A stretch of 27,225 nt of DNA from a virus. Shown in pieces: positions 1 to 8,091 of the stretch. The position numbers and the translations under genes are program-made. The notes beneath the pieces were generated by a model. The model searched no databases. It saw only the letters and a program-made list of their open reading frames with translations, and was not told the origin of the DNA. The stretch is from the IMG/VR virus record IMGVR_UViG_3300022658_000318, positions 1 to 27,225 of that record. One strand, written 5' to 3'. How positions within the stretch are numbered: position 1 is the stretch's first letter; the number at the start of each line of letters is the position of its first letter.

Positions 1-240
1 TCAGATCGCGGTGACCAGGTCGTACTTGCGGTTGTTGACGTTGCCGAAGTTCAAGACCGCGGCGCGCAGGTCACCCAGGATCACCGGGGAGTTGGTGGGT
101 CCCCAGGTGGCAGTGCCGACGACGCCGAGGATGTTGGTGGGCAGCCCGTTGATGACGAGCGGCGGCTGCATGATCTGGACGTAGACGTCCGGAATGACGA
201 GAGCAGCGGTGTTGATGCTGCCTTGCTGGACAACTGGCAT
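1..240 (-). CDS. Tail sheath protein, N-terminal 79 residues (ends at in-frame stop at window edge)
   Basis: The protein begins MPVVQQGSINTAALVIPDVY and continues with LGVVGTATWGP and NRKYD, the N-terminal signature I associate with contractile-tail sheath proteins of myophages. The sheath polymerises around the tail tube and contracts during infection. Family members are usually about 400-500 residues, so 79 residues is only the start. The reading frame hits TGA at bases 3-1. Either the gene is broken or frameshifted here, or the sequence ends at a join; the window cannot decide. A strong ribosome site (GGAGG) lies just upstream of the ATG at 240, and an intrinsic terminator precedes it. Confidence 0.75.
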   Translation of the reverse strand: MPVVQQGSINTAALVIPDVYVQIMQPPLVINGLPTNILGVVGTATWGPTNSPVILGDLRAAVLNFGNVNNRKYDLVTAI

Positions 241-255
241 GTGTTGGCCTCCAGA

Positions 256-283
256 AAACGAAAAGCCCGCTCAGTGGCGGGCT
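256..283 (-). terminator. Intrinsic terminator just upstream of the sheath gene
   Basis: Read on the minus strand, AGCCCGC and GCGGGCT form a 7-bp G+C-rich stem with a 6-nt loop, followed by a T-rich tail (CTTTTCGTTTT). It lies between the 68-aa gene and the sheath ribosome site, inside what should be one late operon, so it probably acts as a partial or antiterminated stop. Confidence 0.7.
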
Positions 284-304
284 ATGGGATGGATTCGAAG
301 GGGC

Positions 305-511
305 TCAGGACGCCGACGCGCCGGCATCGGCCGGTGGCTGCTTGGCCTTCTTCACGAAATGGGATGACCACTCGCTCTCGAGCAGCTCATTCACTTTGGA
401 GGCCTCGGAGATGATCTGCCCCTTCTCGTAGGACAGACATGCCTCGACCACGACGAGTTCATACCCGCCAGCCGCGTCTGCCGCCGCCGGGATGTTTTGC
501 GCTTGCTCCAT
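305..511 (-). CDS. Small phage protein of unknown function in the neck/tail cluster
   Basis: A 68-aa protein with a short Ala-rich N-terminus, a central segment (YELVVVEACLSYEKGQIIS) and an amphipathic stretch ending in a Lys/Ala/Pro-rich tail. I do not recognise the family. It lies between the putative tail terminator and the sheath gene, is in the late-gene orientation, and has GGAG-like bases upstream of its ATG. Position suggests a virion or assembly role, but nothing in the sequence proves it. Confidence 0.6.
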   Translation of the reverse strand: MEQAQNIPAAADAAGGYELVVVEACLSYEKGQIISEASKVNELLESEWSSHFVKKAKQPPADAGASAS

Positions 512-523
512 GTTGGAGACTCC

Positions 524-1384
524 TTACAGGTTGACTTGGACGGTGCCGATCTGCGCCTGGTTGCTGTTCTGGCCGGCGACGTTTATCTGCTCGGTCAGGA
601 TCTGGGTGCCAGTGGTTGTCTGGGTGGTCGCGTATTCGACCGTGTAGAGCAGGTCGCGACGGTACAGCCTGTCTTTTTGCTTGCTGTCGTCGATCATCGA
701 GCCCTTGTAGATCAGGCGCGCTTGAGTCTGGTCGGTCAGCGTCAGGAACTGCGTGGCCGCCAGTGCAACGTCCAGCATGCCAGCGACCGCATCGCGGTGG
801 TCAGGCGTGTCGGTCCAGATGCTGAGCTGGAACAGGCGCTCTTGGCGCTTGAGCTCGCGAATCAACGTGCCGTTGATGCCCACCCGCGCCGCGGCAATGC
901 GTGCGCTATTGGGCAGGGTGATCACTGCGCCGGTATTGGTCGTTCCAGGGATGCCAACTGCAATCGCCGAGGCCAGCGCGGTCGCGATCGATGTCAGCGT
1001 GTCGCTGGTCTGCACCGCATACAGGAAGCTCTGGCCGTTCGCGATCACTGCCGCGTTCTGCGGGTTGTTGGCGCCGGGCACGGTGCCGCCGACGGTGATG
1101 GTCTGCCCGGCGATGGTCAGCGTGATCGTCGGGGTGTTGGTCGACAGTTGCTTCCAGTCCCGGCTGTAGCGTGTGGTGTTGCGCTCTTCAGGGCGCACGA
1201 ACACCGTCAGGTGCGTGGTCGCAGGGGTGGCGCGCAGGTCGGTGTCAATGTCCTGCGGGTTTGGCCATCCCTGATAAATCTTGATCGGCATGCCGGGCGC
1301 GGAGGGCTGCCCGGTGCCGTTGGGGTAGAGGGTCTGCGCCGCCAGGGCGACGAGCGCTGCGCCCACGTCTGAGATGTCTGCCAT
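524..1384 (-). CDS. Putative tail terminator/tail completion protein with an inserted beta-rich domain
   Basis: A 286-aa protein. The outer parts (IKIYQGWPNPQDIDTDL and TTHLTVFVRPEERNTTRYSR near the N-terminus; FQLSIWTDTPDHRDAV, RLIYKGSMIDDSKQKDRLYR and LLYTVEYATTQT toward the C-terminus) look like a tail-terminator type fold that caps the tail tube. Between them, roughly residues 85-175, lies a Thr/Val/Gly-rich segment with the pattern FLYAVQTSDTLTSIATALA. Comparable segments occur as add-on domains in other tail and capsid proteins. Its stop touches the ATG of the neighbour at 1384-2034 in reverse order, so the genes are packed. The function is assigned from position (after capsid and connector genes, before sheath) and pattern, not from a clear family match. 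Confidence 0.55.
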   Translation of the reverse strand: MADISDVGAALVALAAQTLYPNGTGQPSAPGMPIKIYQGWPNPQDIDTDLRATPATTHLTVFVRPEERNTTRYSRDWKQLSTNTPTITLTIAGQTITVGGTVPGANNPQNAAVIANGQSFLYAVQTSDTLTSIATALASAIAVGIPGTTNTGAVITLPNSARIAAARVGINGTLIRELKRQERLFQLSIWTDTPDHRDAVAGMLDVALAATQFLTLTDQTQARLIYKGSMIDDSKQKDRLYRRDLLYTVEYATTQTTTGTQILTEQINVAGQNSNQAQIGTVQVNL

Positions 1385-2034
1385 CAGCTATGCACCTCTT
1401 GAGCGTTGATCCGCCAGCCCAGGTCGGTCAGCTCGGCGCCCTCGACCACGTAGCGGCGGCCGAGATCGTCGGTCGCGATGTCGCCGGCCATGACCGTGAT
1501 GGGCACAGAGGGCGGCAGCAGGATGCGCCAGCCCGAGTTTTTGGCACCTTGCGGCAGGTTCAGAGAAACCTGGGATCGGGAGCCGAACAGGATGGAAGCT
1601 GGCCACAAAGCACCGGTGGCGCCGAGAACGTCAGTGTCATGGGCCGCGACGCTGCCGCCATAGCCCAGAGCGCCCACGCCGCTCTGTGCCTGTTGGCGGG
1701 TGAGCTTCAGGGACCGATTGCACTCCACCACGATCACCGGCAGCAGGAACTGCTTGCCAGCGATGAAGTAGGTGCCCGACGTGTTGACCAGGTAGTCGCC
1801 AGCCTGAGTGGTGGCGTCGTTGATCAACGCGAACCAGGTCGGGTCGCCGTACTCGTTGGGCTTCTTGAAGCCGTACTCGGGCGATGAATCGAGCGCGGCC
1901 TTCAGCGTGCCCACCAGGTTGCCAAGCGGCGCGCCGGCAGAAAGCGGGCGGTAAAGGCTGAAGCTCAGCCCGATCACGTTGGCCGCTTTGGCGTAACCGG
2001 AGTAGATCTTCGCCTGCAGGGTCTGGCCGTCCAT
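1384..2034 (-). CDS. Putative neck/head-closure protein
   Basis: A 216-aa protein starting MDGQTLQAKIYSGYAKAANV, with phrases such as GDPTWFALINDATTQAGDYL, YFIAGKQFLLPVIVVECNR and DDLGRRYVVEGAELTDLGW. These suggest a beta-rich structural protein with an ATP-independent assembly role. I recognise it only as a conserved phage structural-cluster type. Its place between the head-tail adaptor candidate and the tail-terminator candidate fits a neck or head-closure protein. The assignment is positional. Confidence 0.5.
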   Translation of the reverse strand: MDGQTLQAKIYSGYAKAANVIGLSFSLYRPLSAGAPLGNLVGTLKAALDSSPEYGFKKPNEYGDPTWFALINDATTQAGDYLVNTSGTYFIAGKQFLLPVIVVECNRSLKLTRQQAQSGVGALGYGGSVAAHDTDVLGATGALWPASILFGSRSQVSLNLPQGAKNSGWRILLPPSVPITVMAGDIATDDLGRRYVVEGAELTDLGWRINAQEVHS

Positions 2035-2035
2035 G

Positions 2036-2428
2036 TCACACCACCAGCGTCAGGCCACCAATGCCCAGGCCAGGGCCCGGCTGGATGCCCAGGAAGTTGC
2101 AGAGTTCGCGACGGGTGCCGTCAAACAGCGCCTTGCGATCGCGGTACTCGTTCTTGTTGTGGCGCCACACCGCCGCCTGCTCGGTGTCGAGGTTGCTGCG
2201 GGTGCCGGTCGAGCCGATGATGTCGGACTCTAGTGTGCCAAGGTTGGCGAGGTACGTCGTGCGCACCACCGCCTCCTCGGCACTGGAGAGCGTGTTGAGC
2301 TTGTATTCCAGCACGCCGTATTGGGTCGAGAAGCGGTAGCCCGACGCCGGTAGCGGCTGGCCGCCGCCGAACGCGCCGTAGCCGCAAAAGCGCCGGACGT
2401 CCGTCTTTTCAGCATCGGTGAATGCCAT
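2036..2428 (-). CDS. Putative head-tail connector/adaptor protein
   Basis: A 130-aa mainly helical protein (MAFTDAEKTDVRRFCGYGAF; EYKLNTLSSAEEAVVRTTYL; NKNEYRDRKALFDGTRRELCNFLGI). The small alpha-helical make-up, the position two genes downstream of the capsid gene and the transcriptional order fit an adaptor that docks on the portal ring. No catalytic motif is seen. Function is inferred from synteny. Confidence 0.5.
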   Translation of the reverse strand: MAFTDAEKTDVRRFCGYGAFGGGQPLPASGYRFSTQYGVLEYKLNTLSSAEEAVVRTTYLANLGTLESDIIGSTGTRSNLDTEQAAVWRHNKNEYRDRKALFDGTRRELCNFLGIQPGPGLGIGGLTLVV

Positions 2429-2431
2429 CGC

Positions 2432-2635
2432 TTACTCCGAAATGTCGATGTGCTCGGCGCCTACGCCGGTCAGGTATTCGATGTCGGCCGCATCGGTGAT
2501 CTCGGCACCGGGCGCCCAGCTGCGAAGCTGCCCGTCGTCGTCGTAGACGGCGTAGGGACAGGTGAGCTTGATCTTGGTCGGCACCGGTGCGCCGTCAGGC
2601 TCCTTGGTGACCGCTGCCTTTTGTTTCGTTGCCAT
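2432..2635 (-). CDS. Small phage protein of unknown function after the capsid gene
   Basis: A 67-aa protein with a Lys-rich N-terminus, then IKLTCPYAVYDDDGQLRSWAPGAEITDAADIEYL. The pattern resembles short beta-hairpin proteins often found just after capsid genes in tailed phages; their role is unknown. It lies 4 bp from the adaptor candidate and on the same strand, so it belongs to the late operon. Confidence 0.55.
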   Translation of the reverse strand: MATKQKAAVTKEPDGAPVPTKIKLTCPYAVYDDDGQLRSWAPGAEITDAADIEYLTGVGAEHIDISE

Positions 2636-2689
2636 GTCAGGCTCCTTGGTGACCGCTGGCCCGAGGCCGAAGCCCCGGGCTATGCGTTA

Positions 2690-4048
2690 TCAGACGTGCT
2701 CGATCACCACGGCGCGCTTGAGGTACTGAGCCCCAGCGGTCGGGATGATGTTGCTGTTCGCGGTCGCGTCGGTCGGGGCAACGAAGCCACCGATCCAGCT
2801 CCACGACTGGGCGATGATCTGTTGCAGACGGTCGATCGGACCGCGGACGATCTGGCACACATCGTCGATCATCTGGATCTCGTTGTTTCCGTCCGCCAGC
2901 TCCTTGGCCTTTTCGGTCATGCCAGCGAAGTCACCTTCGACCAGAGCGCCAGGCATCACCAGGATCGGACGGCGAACCGTCAGGGCCGAGTTGCTCGGGT
3001 GGGTCTGGGTCAGCGCTTCGGTGGTGGGGATGAAGTTCACACCCATCAGGTTGAACACCTTGCCCTGGCGCGCTTCCGGCGAACCGTATTGGCCCTGGTA
3101 CATCAACTTGAAGTCCTGGTCAGCGAAGAGCTGACGCTGGGACACGTTGTCGAAGTACATGTTCAGGTCGCCCATGTAGCCGGTGTTGTTGCGCAGGTTG
3201 GCAACAGCGTCTTCGATGACGCCCAGGGTCAGCACGTCGGTGCTGGCCAGTGCGGCGGTCGTGGTGGTTGCAGCCAGAGCGGAGCCACCCTTCCACTTGC
3301 CGTTCGGGCGGATCAGCACCGGGCAGTTGGCGTGGCTGACGATGTTGCCAGCGGTGCCGTCGGCCACGGTTACGTTGCCGGAGAACGTCAGCGTACCGGA
3401 GTAGCCGCCCGGGGTGGTAGACACGTTGGAACCGTCGCGGGCGGTGCCGGTCAGGGTGTAAACGTTGCTACCGATCAGCACCGAGGCGGTGTAGGTGCCG
3501 GAAACCGACACGAATTTGCCAGCGTTGGCGCCGGTACCGAGCACGGTTTCGAAGCCGCGAACGTCGTCGACGTTGATGGTTGCAGCCGGTGCGCCGAGGG
3601 TGGTACGCACGCGGGTGTTACCGCCCAGGTAGCCAGCGAACAGCGCATTGCGGGCGATCCGGTCGAGCGACTGGCGTGCCTGCACACCGTTGGTGAACGC
3701 GTTGAGCAGGAACTGGTTGGCGATGCCGACCTGGCTGGTCACGACGTTCAGGTCGATCGAGTCGCCGTACTGGTCGATGCCGAGCGTGTACTGCTCAATG
3801 GTCTGAGACGACGGCGTCATGCCGTTGTCCAAGTTCGTGTTGCCGCTGGGGGTCAGCGGCGTGGTGACAGGCGCCTTCAGGCCGGCGCGGGTCTTGGTGA
3901 TGGTTTCGCCGACGTTGATGGCGACGGTTTCGCGATCAGCGATGGCTCGGTAACCAATAGCGGACTGGAGACCGGTCTGGAACTCGCGCTCCAGGAAACC
4001 TTGTTGGATGGCGTTCTGCAACGACGCCGGCATGTTTTGGATGGGCAT
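2690..4048 (-). CDS. Major capsid protein (HK97-fold type)
   Basis: A 452-aa protein beginning MPIQNMPASLQNAIQQGFLE. It has the expected early helix and extended arm, then IEQYTLGIDQYGDSIDL and a long Thr/Gly/Val-rich insertion (roughly residues 165-250) resembling an added surface domain. The C-terminal half contains DLNMYFDNVSQRQLFADQDF and LMGVNFIPTTEAL. Length, position directly downstream of the scaffold gene, and the absence of any other candidate make it the shell subunit. No prohead protease gene is visible between portal and capsid, so maturation may rely on the separate scaffold. A GGAG-type ribosome site precedes the ATG. The 127 bp upstream contain a short GGGCC/GGCCC hairpin without a T-tract. 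Confidence 0.85.
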   Translation of the reverse strand: MPIQNMPASLQNAIQQGFLEREFQTGLQSAIGYRAIADRETVAINVGETITKTRAGLKAPVTTPLTPSGNTNLDNGMTPSSQTIEQYTLGIDQYGDSIDLNVVTSQVGIANQFLLNAFTNGVQARQSLDRIARNALFAGYLGGNTRVRTTLGAPAATINVDDVRGFETVLGTGANAGKFVSVSGTYTASVLIGSNVYTLTGTARDGSNVSTTPGGYSGTLTFSGNVTVADGTAGNIVSHANCPVLIRPNGKWKGGSALAATTTTAALASTDVLTLGVIEDAVANLRNNTGYMGDLNMYFDNVSQRQLFADQDFKLMYQGQYGSPEARQGKVFNLMGVNFIPTTEALTQTHPSNSALTVRRPILVMPGALVEGDFAGMTEKAKELADGNNEIQMIDDVCQIVRGPIDRLQQIIAQSWSWIGGFVAPTDATANSNIIPTAGAQYLKRAVVIEHV

Positions 4049-4175
4049 GGTGCCTCCTACTCAGGGGTTGAAACGAGTCCCCTGGGCGTCAAGCCCCGAT
4101 GGGTTGGCGCACATGCGCCTGGGTTGTTGGAAAGGGTTGCCATCCAGGGCCATCGGGCCCAGGAGGCAGGTGGGG

Positions 4176-4703
4176 TTACTTGAATTTGGCTCGCTCGGCA
4201 GCGTATTCAGCAGGCGTCATCTCGGTCGCCTTCTTGGCGGTCGGAGGCTTGGGATTCGGCGGCGTGCCGGGGTTGGAGCTGTTCTGCGTGCTGCCGAATA
4301 GGTAGGGCTTGGACTTTTTCAGCTCTTCCATGAGCGTGTCCGCACCTTCGACTTCGCCGGCGTCATTGAGCTTGACGTTCGACAGGTCGGCCAGCTTCAG
4401 GCCGTCCAGATCGACCATACCGGCCTTGAGGGCTGCTGCCTTCAGTTCGGCACGGATCACGCGCTGGTCTGCGGCGGTTTGCGCTGCTGTTTTTGCGGCC
4501 TCCGCATCAGAGGCGGCCTTTTCGGCTGCGGTCTTGTGGGTGTCTCGTTCCTGTTCGAGCTGCTGAGCCTTGAGTCGCCAGCCCTTGTTTTCCTCGCGCA
4601 ACTCGCGGACGTATTCGCGGCTGAAGTGCTCGCGGTTGTCGTCTGGGTTCGGATTCGGATTAGGGGTCGGATTGGGGTTCGGGTTAGGTGTCGGGTCAGA
4701 CAT
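4176..4703 (-). CDS. Capsid scaffolding protein
   Basis: A 175-aa acidic, mostly helical protein. The first about 22 residues are a low-complexity Pro-Asn repeat. A long coiled coil follows (about residues 28-85: REYVRELREENKGWRLKAQQ and Ala/Lys/Glu heptads). Then come a folded GMVDLDGLKLADLSN motif and a basic C-terminus (AEYAAERAKFK). This architecture, with a coiled coil and a basic tail that binds capsid, matches phage GP20/DUF4355-type scaffolds that guide shell assembly and then leave. It sits directly upstream of the capsid gene. The Pro-Asn repeat at the DNA level (about 4635-4695) is a simple-sequence tract and could be length-variable. Confidence 0.8.
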   Translation of the reverse strand: MSDPTPNPNPNPTPNPNPNPDDNREHFSREYVRELREENKGWRLKAQQLEQERDTHKTAAEKAASDAEAAKTAAQTAADQRVIRAELKAAALKAGMVDLDGLKLADLSNVKLNDAGEVEGADTLMEELKKSKPYLFGSTQNSSNPGTPPNPKPPTAKKATEMTPAEYAAERAKFK

Positions 4704-4722
4704 CAGTCATGCTCCAGGAACG

Positions 4723-4743
4723 AAAAAGCCCGCATCTGCGGGC
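4723..4743 (-). terminator. Intrinsic terminator upstream of the scaffold gene
   Basis: On the minus strand GCCCGC and GCGGGC form a perfect 6-bp stem with an AGAT loop, followed by TTTTTCG. It sits 20 bp before the scaffold ATG, inside the late operon, and would stop or reduce read-through from the terminase/portal genes into scaffold and capsid unless antiterminated. Confidence 0.8.
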
Positions 4744-4769
4744 CGGTTGATGAAATCGGGGAGGGTGGC

Positions 4770-5198
4770 TCAGTAGTCGTACATCGCCACGCACAGCATG
4801 CAGTTGGTCGGCACGCCGGTAATGAGCTGCAAGGAGACGCGGATCTTCTTGCCGATCGGGAAAAGCTGCATCAGCACGGCACCGTTGGCCGCGTTGCTGC
4901 TGGAGCCGCCGGTCTGCACCGCGTTGGCGGTCTTGATCGGCAGAACCGGGGCAATCGTCGGGCCTGCGTCCTGGCAGGTGACCGTCAGCACGTCAGCGTT
5001 CGACGTGTCGGTGCGCTTTTGCACGACGATCGTGCGCACCCAGTCGGGCACGTCGATGTCGGCGTAGACCGTGTCGTTGGCCACCAGGCCTGCCTGGGCC
5101 TTGACGTTGTAGTGCTTCTCGTAGCGGTTCGCCAGCTGGGGTTTGATCACCTCCAGCACGACGGCGTTCGCCACCTGGTTGAGGTCGTAGGTTGCCAT
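4770..5198 (-). CDS. Phage structural-cluster protein of unknown function (possible decoration or virion protein)
   Basis: A 142-aa beta-rich protein (VNVKAQ-like start, then DTVYADIDVPDWVRTIVVQK, VLTVTCQDAGPTIAPVLPIK, FPIGKKIRVSLQLITGVPTN). No known motif is recognised. It lies between portal and scaffold genes, 3 bp after the portal stop, where minor capsid or decoration proteins are often found. That role is only positional. Confidence 0.55.
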   Translation of the reverse strand: MATYDLNQVANAVVLEVIKPQLANRYEKHYNVKAQAGLVANDTVYADIDVPDWVRTIVVQKRTDTSNADVLTVTCQDAGPTIAPVLPIKTANAVQTGGSSSNAANGAVLMQLFPIGKKIRVSLQLITGVPTNCMLCVAMYDY

Positions 5199-5200
5199 GG

Positions 5201-6688
5201 TCAGTCGTCAGATTGGGACAGCGGCTGCTGCCGGGGCTTCGGGGTGTCCTGGGGACCAGGCGGGGGCGGTTCGGCCTTGATCTTGCGCAGCTCGTCCGAG
5301 GGATCGGCTATGTCGTAGCTGCCAGCGATCGTGGCCACGGCTGTCTCCTGAGAGATCAGCGCCTTGTCGCGAAGCTCGCCGAGGGTTTGAGACTCGGTCT
5401 GCTTGTCGGCGTAGGTCGGCGCGTACCAGTTCGGCCAGCGCAGAGACAGCGGCTCTTTCGAGCTCAGTTCGCCGAGCGGCGTTCCGTCCTTCTTGACCAG
5501 CTTGAACTTGGACGAGGCCTTTACGGCCATCCGCAGCAGTTCGAGCAAGCCGCCCTCGCCGTAGGAGACACGCAGCTTGTCCGCCAGCCAGATCAACGAC
5601 TGGTTCATCAGCTCCATGGCCCGTCCTGACTGTGCAGCTGAGAGCTTGTCAGCGTTGGATCGGTTGCCGTGGGCGGTTTCCAGTGCCAGTTCGCGCAGGG
5701 CGCGCACGTAGTTGATGACCGCTTCGGAGGCCGTGCCGCTGATTTCCAGCATCTTGGCGTCGCCATCGGCACCGACGACGATCGCATTGCCGCCTCCCTT
5801 GACCATCTTGCCGTCGTTGTCGACTGCCGGCTCCTTGATGAGGAGCGTGGGGTCGCTGGCGTACTTGAGGCCACGACCACCCTGCGACAGCTGGTAGTCG
5901 ATCTCAATCTGGGTGTCGATCGCTTCGGTAGGGAAGGTGCACTCGCCATCGATGTCGTCACCGCCTGGAAGGTTCTTCGCCCACACCACCGGGACAAAGC
6001 CGAGCATGTGGCGCGTCGTCTTGTCGTTGTCCACCGCTGGCGGCTCATCGTCGGCATCACCGTCGCCGGTGCCGACCTTCCAAGGCATGTACCAGGTCTC
6101 AGCCGAATCGTCCCAGTCGCGCATGAACCAGAAGTCAGCAGCGAGCTCGTCTTTGTCGATCGTGTAGCCCTGGGCCTTCAGGACTGAGCCCTTGACCTTG
6201 TACTGCTCGACGACCTTCTGGAGGGTGTCGGGGGCGTCCGGGCGCCATACCGGCGTCAGATACTGGGTGTTCTTGACCTCGAAGAAGATCCGATTCGACA
6301 GCACGCGCATGAAGATCGCGACACTGCCCACGCTGCCGGTAGTGGCCGCGTCGATCATGATCTGGTTGAGCTTCGTTTCCTTGATCAGGTCTGCCAGCGC
6401 ATCGCGTGTCGCCTCGTCCTTGCACTCAACCGTGGGGAAGTGCCCCTCTGAGAACAGCAGAGACACCGAGTCATCGACGACGATGCGGCACAGGCCGTAG
6501 CGCACCGAGGGACGGCGATCGCGCAGCGGGATGTACTCGCCGATGCCGTCTTTGCGCTCCTGGTTGAAGTCGTACTCCATATGGTCGTACAACTTCCCAC
6601 GCAAGACCCGGGTCAGCACATCGATGTCGAACTGCCGCTCAGGGAAGTCCTTGTCGCGCTGGATTTTGGATTTGATGGTCTTGAACAT
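5201..6688 (-). CDS. Portal protein
   Basis: A 495-aa protein with features of an SPP1-like portal: FDIDVLTRVLRGKLYDHMEY at the start, YGLCRIVVDDSVSLLFSEGH, a central VPVVWAKNLPGGDDIDGECT region, and a helical C-terminus (MELMNQSLIWLADKLRVSYG) ending in a Pro-rich tail. Portals form the dodecameric channel at one capsid vertex through which the terminase pumps DNA. It lies directly after the large terminase, as usual. Length is typical. No sign of frameshift. Confidence 0.85.
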   Translation of the reverse strand: MFKTIKSKIQRDKDFPERQFDIDVLTRVLRGKLYDHMEYDFNQERKDGIGEYIPLRDRRPSVRYGLCRIVVDDSVSLLFSEGHFPTVECKDEATRDALADLIKETKLNQIMIDAATTGSVGSVAIFMRVLSNRIFFEVKNTQYLTPVWRPDAPDTLQKVVEQYKVKGSVLKAQGYTIDKDELAADFWFMRDWDDSAETWYMPWKVGTGDGDADDEPPAVDNDKTTRHMLGFVPVVWAKNLPGGDDIDGECTFPTEAIDTQIEIDYQLSQGGRGLKYASDPTLLIKEPAVDNDGKMVKGGGNAIVVGADGDAKMLEISGTASEAVINYVRALRELALETAHGNRSNADKLSAAQSGRAMELMNQSLIWLADKLRVSYGEGGLLELLRMAVKASSKFKLVKKDGTPLGELSSKEPLSLRWPNWYAPTYADKQTESQTLGELRDKALISQETAVATIAGSYDIADPSDELRKIKAEPPPPGPQDTPKPRQQPLSQSDD

Positions 6689-6726
6689 GGTCTGTCGAAA
6701 AGGGATTGGCAGCGCCCGCGCCCACG

Positions 6727-6746
6727 TAAAGAGGGGCCGCAGCCCC
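6727..6746 (-). terminator. Weak terminator-like hairpin between terminase and portal
   Basis: On the minus strand GGGGC-TGCG-GCCCC forms a 5-bp stem with a UNCG-type loop, followed by TCTTTACG. The T-tract is poor, so it may only pause polymerase. It lies in the 128-bp gap between the large terminase and portal genes, which otherwise shows nothing. Confidence 0.4.
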
Positions 6747-6816
6747 CAGAAACCGTAGCCTCGTCCTCGTCGCTGCCTGCAGCGGTTACATCGCCACCCA
6801 CTGCTGGGCTATCGCC

Positions 6817-8091
6817 TTACCGGTTGAAGATGTTGAGCTGAGTCCTGTGCGCCGAGGTCGGCTTCACGATGGGCCAGCGGAAATGAATCAAGTAGCCCAG
6901 TGCGTCCGGGCCGTGGTCCTTGCCGTCGCTCTTGTCCGGCTCGCCGTTCGGGTCGTAGATCTGCTGCTCCAGGCATTCGGTGATGGTCGGAGCCAATGCC
7001 GTGTTGATCAGCAGCCTGCGCTCGCCTGCCGCATTGCAGATCAGGCCGTTGACCGCCATCACCCGCTCCTTGACGAACGGGTTCTTGCTTGGCACGTGCA
7101 CGGTGAAGCCGGCGCGCTTGAGCAGCAGGATGTCGCTCTCGGTGGCGTTGACCGTCTTGTTGCTCTGTCCGCTGGCGTCGGGGTAGATGTTGATCCGGTG
7201 GCCCGGGAACTTCTCCTTGATCGTCTCGATGACGTGCGGCGTGTCGCGCATCTTGGTCAACTCGCCCAGGATCTTGGGCGCACCGAACCGGATCACACCC
7301 ACCGCTGCCGTGCAGTTGTAGACGTTGAAGTCCAGGCCGATATGCAGCTCCTCACCTTCGACGATCACCTCGGGGGTGTGGTTCTTCGCCCGATCGAAAT
7401 CAGGGTAGACCGCGCCCGACGTCAAGTTGACGAACTGGCCCTCCAGGTAGGCCGCGATCAGCTGCGACGGATACGAGCGCTTGAGCGACTCGATGTACCC
7501 GGCGGGCAGGTTGCGGGAGTTGCTGTAGGTGCTCGCCCGGATCAGGCGGTAGCCTTCCTCGGGGTTCTTGGCCCAGCGGTCGTAGACGAAGCGAAAGCCT
7601 TCCGGCGTCGTGGCCACGCCGACCGTGTTGAGCGATCCGTCCGGCTTCTTCTGCCGGTTACGTGCGATGACCTGGCGCCACGCGTACTCTGCGTCGGCCT
7701 GCTTGAGGGTGTCCAGCTCGTCGACGATGCTGTCAGCCACTTCGTAGCCAACGATGCGCGCTGGGTTGTCCAGCGTGCGGAAGATGATCTTGCCCTTGCC
7801 GTTGATCGACAGGACGTGATCTGACTGGTTGAGCCGGTACTTGACCTTGGCATTGCCCAGCGTCTCTTCGAAGCGGGGGTAGCCAATCATGCGCACCAGG
7901 TCGTAGGTGGGCAGGTAGTAGGCGATGTTCTGCTTGGGGTAAGCGAACTTCAGGCGCAGGGCGCGCATGATCGCCGCCTGGGTCTTGCCAGAGCCGAAGC
8001 CGGCCACCATGGCCGGGAACTGATCGTGCGAGTTGATGAATTCCGTCTGAGGTACGCTGGCCCGGCTCTTGAGTCGGACCTTAGTCGTCAT
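6817..8091 (-). CDS. Terminase large subunit (packaging ATPase/nuclease)
   Basis: A 424-aa two-domain motor. The ATPase domain has Walker A GFGSGKT at residues 31-37, Walker B ending in VDE (D124/E125), and a coupling motif around TTPEG (residues 161-165). The RNase-H-like nuclease domain has acidic residues in IGLDFN (D254), YPDAS (D305) and HGPDALGY (D396). Together these cut concatemers and drive DNA into the prohead through the portal. Its start overlaps the end of the small-subunit gene by 11 bp. All expected motifs are intact. Confidence 0.93.
   Translation of the reverse strand: MTTKVRLKSRASVPQTEFINSHDQFPAMVAGFGSGKTQAAIMRALRLKFAYPKQNIAYYLPTYDLVRMIGYPRFEETLGNAKVKYRLNQSDHVLSINGKGKIIFRTLDNPARIVGYEVADSIVDELDTLKQADAEYAWRQVIARNRQKKPDGSLNTVGVATTPEGFRFVYDRWAKNPEEGYRLIRASTYSNSRNLPAGYIESLKRSYPSQLIAAYLEGQFVNLTSGAVYPDFDRAKNHTPEVIVEGEELHIGLDFNVYNCTAAVGVIRFGAPKILGELTKMRDTPHVIETIKEKFPGHRINIYPDASGQSNKTVNATESDILLLKRAGFTVHVPSKNPFVKERVMAVNGLICNAAGERRLLINTALAPTITECLEQQIYDPNGEPDKSDGKDHGPDALGYLIHFRWPIVKPTSAHRTQLNIFNR

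Noticed and set aside
2450-4183. Very long (577-aa) plus-strand frame
   Set aside because: It is the antisense shadow of the major capsid and neighbouring genes, produced by their G+C-rich third positions.
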